64,000 nucleotides of DNA from JBDKGH01 sp039798265 (GTDB lineage Bacteria; Bacteroidota; Bacteroidia; Flavobacteriales_D; Sanyastnellaceae), in the NCBI GenBank assembly GCA_039798265.1, contig JBDKGH010000013.1, positions 1 to 64,000 on the forward strand, given 5' to 3'. Each line of letters opens with the position of its first letter. Position 1 is the stretch's first letter. A program made the translations under genes and the position numbers. Below the pieces are notes generated by a model, which saw only the letters and a list, made by a program, of their open reading frames with translations, was not told where the DNA came from and made no database searches. This document shows positions 61,364-64,000 of this stretch, piece by piece.

Positions 61364-63640
61364 ATGGATATAATTAGAAAGAAAGAAGCGCTTGATTATC
61401 ACAGCCAAGGTAGGCCTGGTAAGTTGGAGATTATTCCAACGAAACCTCATAGCTCTCAAAGAGATTTGGCTTTGGCCTATTCCCCAGGGGTAGCGGAGCC
61501 GGTTTTGGCGATCCATGAGAATCCAGACGACGTTTATAAGTACACCGGCAAGGGAAATCTCGTAGCCATTATTTCGAATGGTACGGCCATTCTTGGACTA
61601 GGTAACCTAGGCCCAGAAGCCAGTAAGCCTGTGATGGAAGGTAAAGGCATGCTGTTCAAAATTTTCGCGGACATTGACGGAATGGATATCGAGGTGAAAA
61701 CCACTGATATCGATGAGTTCGTGAATACTGTCATCAACATATCGCCCACCTTTGGCGGTATCAACTTGGAAGATATTAAAGCTCCAGAGGCTTTTGAAAT
61801 TGAAGAAAAGCTGAAAGCGGCCTTGGATATACCCATTATGCACGATGATCAGCACGGCACGGCTATTATTAGCAGCGCCGCATTGATCAATGCGCTGGAA
61901 ATAGCCAATAAGAATATTGCAGACGTCCGCATCGTAGTAAGTGGCGCCGGCGCAGCGGCTCTTTCCTGTATAAGCCTTATGATCAAACTTGGGGCAACCC
62001 CATCGAATATTTTCATGTTCGATAGCAAAGGATTGATCGCAAAAACCCGCACAGATCTTGATCATCGCAAGCAGCGTTTTGCTTCTGAAGCTAATTTTGC
62101 TGACCTCGCAGAGGCGATGGTAGGCGCTGATGTATTCCTTGGTTTAAGTCAAGGTAATATTGTTTCAGAAGAGATGATTAAGTCCATGTCCGAAAACCCA
62201 ATCGTTTTCGCGCTGGCTAATCCACAACCAGAAATCGCTTATGACACCGCTGTAGCAGCGCGCCCTGATATTATCATGGCTACCGGTCGAAGCGATCATC
62301 CCAACCAAGTAAATAACGTATTGGGATTTCCATTCATTTTCCGCGGAGCACTTGATGTTCGTGCGCGTTGCATAAACGACGAAATGAAATTGGCTGCTGT
62401 GAAAGCCTTAGCAGAGTTGTCGAAACAGTCCGTTCCCGAAGAAGTAACCGAAGCATACAACGTAAAAAGTTTGACCTTTGGTAAAGACTATATCATTCCT
62501 AAACCTCTCGATCCACGCCTGATCGCTGAGGTTTCGATGGCAGTGGCTCGCGCCGCCATGGAAAGTGGCGTTGCTCGAAACCCTATTAAAGATTGGGATT
62601 CATATCGCTCTCAGTTAATGAAGCGCATGGGTCGCGATAATGTCTTGACGCGCAGTATTGCTGAACGCGCTAGAAAGAATCCAAAAAGAGTCGTTTTTGC
62701 CGAAGGCGAAAATTATAAAATCCTCAAAGCTGCAGAAAGTGTGCGCGATGAAGGTGTAGCAACGCCTATTCTATTGGGCGATGAAATCCGTATTCGTCAA
62801 ATGATTGAGGATATGGAGCTCGAGTTGAAAGATGTTCAAATCATTGATCCTCGAACAGCCGAACATGCCGAAGAGAGAGCTTTTTACGGGGATATGTTTT
62901 TCCAAAAGCGAATGCGAAAAGGCATAACGCAATTGGAAGCTTCTCGTGTGATGCGTGAAAGAAATTATTTCGGTGCTATGATGGTGGAAACGGGTAGAGC
63001 GGATGCCATGATTTCTGGTATGACGCGAAACTATCCTAAGGTTATTCGCCCAGGTTTACAAGCCATAGGACCAGCGGACGGAGTAAAAACAGTGTGCGGT
63101 ATGTACATTGTTCAAACACCCCAAGGCCCACTATTCTTTGCGGATACCACCGTGAATGAAAACCCCACTGCGGAAGAATTGGTAGAGATCACGCTGCGAG
63201 TTTCGGAAACCATCGGTCAGATGAAAATTACTCCCAAAATCGCTATGTTGAGCTACTCTAACTTTGGATCAGGCAAGGGGCCAGATGCTGAAAAGGTGTC
63301 GAAAGCGGTTTCGATTTTGCACCGCGACTATCCTAATATGATTGTAGATGGGGAGATTCAGGCCAACTTTGCGTTGAATTCGGAAATGCTCAAAGAAAAT
63401 TTCTCTTTCTCTCGATTGAAAGACATGAAGGTGAATACACTGATTTTCCCGAATTTAGCGGCCGGAAATATTGCCTACAAGCTCATTCAAGAAATTGCTG
63501 GGATGGAGGTGATAGGGCCGGTATTATTAGGAATGAAGAAGAGCTACCATATCCTTCAAATGGGATGCTCGGTGCGCGAGATTGAAAACATGGTGCGCAT
63601 TGCTGTAGTGGACGCGCAATTGAAAGAAGGAGCTAAATAG
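61364..63640 (+). CDS. maeB: NADP-dependent malic enzyme fused to a phosphotransacetylase-like domain
   Basis: 758 residues, the MaeB-type length. The malic enzyme half (1-430) has YSPGVAEPVLAI, NGTAILGLGNLGPEASKPVMEGK, the metal-binding DDQHGTAIISSAAL, and the NAD(P) motif VVSGAGAAALSC. The C-terminal half (about 430-758) resembles phosphate acetyltransferase (KRVVFAEGENYKILKAA, MISGMTRNYPKVIRP) and is thought to sense acetyl-CoA rather than catalyse. It decarboxylates malate to pyruvate. ruvA starts 37 bp downstream. Confidence 0.96.
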   Translation: MDIIRKKEALDYHSQGRPGKLEIIPTKPHSSQRDLALAYSPGVAEPVLAIHENPDDVYKYTGKGNLVAIISNGTAILGLGNLGPEASKPVMEGKGMLFKIFADIDGMDIEVKTTDIDEFVNTVINISPTFGGINLEDIKAPEAFEIEEKLKAALDIPIMHDDQHGTAIISSAALINALEIANKNIADVRIVVSGAGAAALSCISLMIKLGATPSNIFMFDSKGLIAKTRTDLDHRKQRFASEANFADLAEAMVGADVFLGLSQGNIVSEEMIKSMSENPIVFALANPQPEIAYDTAVAARPDIIMATGRSDHPNQVNNVLGFPFIFRGALDVRARCINDEMKLAAVKALAELSKQSVPEEVTEAYNVKSLTFGKDYIIPKPLDPRLIAEVSMAVARAAMESGVARNPIKDWDSYRSQLMKRMGRDNVLTRSIAERARKNPKRVVFAEGENYKILKAAESVRDEGVATPILLGDEIRIRQMIEDMELELKDVQIIDPRTAEHAEERAFYGDMFFQKRMRKGITQLEASRVMRERNYFGAMMVETGRADAMISGMTRNYPKVIRPGLQAIGPADGVKTVCGMYIVQTPQGPLFFADTTVNENPTAEELVEITLRVSETIGQMKITPKIAMLSYSNFGSGKGPDAEKVSKAVSILHRDYPNMIVDGEIQANFALNSEMLKENFSFSRLKDMKVNTLIFPNLAAGNIAYKLIQEIAGMEVIGPVLLGMKKSYHILQMGCSVREIENMVRIAVVDAQLKEGAK

Positions 63641-63677
63641 ACTAAACCATCAACTATTTCTGCCTGCGGGCTTTTGT

Positions 63678-64000
63678 ATGTTGCATTATTTAAGAGGTAA
63701 ATTAGTAGAGAAAAGTCCAGTTCACGCTGTTGTGGAATGCAACGGAGTGGCTTATTTTCTAAATATCACCCTGCACACCTTCGGCCTTTTACCCGAAGGG
63801 GCTGATGCCAAGCTATACACACATATGCATGTGAATGGCAACGATTATTCGTTTGTGGTGTATGGCTTCATTTCCGAAGAGGAAAGAGACATTTTCAGAA
63901 AGTTAATCTCCGTAAGCGGTGTTGGACCCAATACAGCCCGAATGGTGCTTTCTAGTCTAAGCGTCAGTGAAGTAAAGCAAGTTATTGTGAGTAAAGACGT
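63678..64000 (+). CDS. ruvA: Holliday junction DNA helicase subunit RuvA (3' end outside window)
   Basis: The first 107 codons are seen. The start MLHYLRGKLVEKSPVHAVVECNGVAYFLNI is the OB-fold domain I of RuvA, followed by the EEERDIFRKLISVSGVGPNTARMVLS helix-hairpin-helix region of domain II. RuvA binds four-way junctions and recruits RuvB for branch migration. It lies directly after maeB; in related genomes sprA, the T9SS translocon gene, often follows, but that is beyond the window. Confidence 0.95.
   Translation, partial: MLHYLRGKLVEKSPVHAVVECNGVAYFLNITLHTFGLLPEGADAKLYTHMHVNGNDYSFVVYGFISEEERDIFRKLISVSGVGPNTARMVLSSLSVSEVKQVIVSKD

Overview
The window is chromosomal DNA from a member of the Bacteroidota, most likely a marine or freshwater flavobacterium-like lineage (Cryomorphaceae/Crocinitomicaceae type; the rank is inference). 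The evidence is consistent: type IX secretion (T9SS) C-terminal sorting domains on four proteins, a PorG-like protein, Omp28, DUF6029, DUF4249 and DUF4476 families, a FecI/FecR-type sigma and anti-sigma pair with a TonB-dependent receptor, TAnnTTTG promoter boxes, almost no Shine-Dalgarno sequences, and signal peptides that nearly always end in Ala-Gln. I see no rRNA, tRNA, CRISPR array, insertion sequence or phage gene. Gene density is high and TGA is used as a stop.

Layout. 1-6.3 kb: two large secreted cysteine-rich repeat proteins; the first is cut by the left edge. 6.3-12.3 kb: M28 peptidase and SDR pair, nitroreductase and barrel pair, marR-yceI, and two tandem paralogous secreted proteins. 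12.4-18.7 kb: MsbA-like ABC exporter, then gmd, a YhdH-type reductase, an acyltransferase and a VOC protein, probably one operon. 18.8-23 kb: DUF4476 protein, SDR, PhoB/PhoR-like two-component system, MBL hydrolase. 23-31.7 kb: TolB-like propeller/barrel protein with a sterol desaturase, cysS with a glutaminyl cyclase, a MORN-type protein, L-threonine dehydrogenase. 32-36.8 kb: ECF sigma, TonB receptor, DUF4249 lipoprotein and FecR. 37-46.8 kb: queA facing a minus-strand envelope block (CHU_C protein, coaX, OMP, lptC, small membrane protein, CNNM transporter, PpiD-like foldase). 46.8-51.5 kb: nitronate monooxygenase, PorG-like barrel, carbamoyltransferase with a glycosyltransferase. 51.6-61.2 kb: Asp-box repeat protein, Omp28/DUF6029/barrel operon, TlpA, and two T9SS cargo proteins, one with a thioredoxin-like domain. 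61.3-64 kb: maeB and the start of ruvA.

How it fits together. Much of the window serves the cell surface: lipid and LPS handling (MsbA-like, LptC, acyltransferase), outer-membrane protein folding (PpiD-like), T9SS cargo and accessory barrels, and sugar modification (gmd, carbamoyltransferase). A glutaminyl cyclase sits among about 16 exported proteins predicted to begin with Gln after signal cleavage. The most unusual signals are a two-halved surface domain that occurs in both orders (DGWNG half first or EISW half first) in three proteins here; a single EF-hand, dockerin-like tail on the first protein in place of a T9SS signal; a cluster of exported CxxC proteins; and four 27-nt terminator hairpins with one shared core and geometry.
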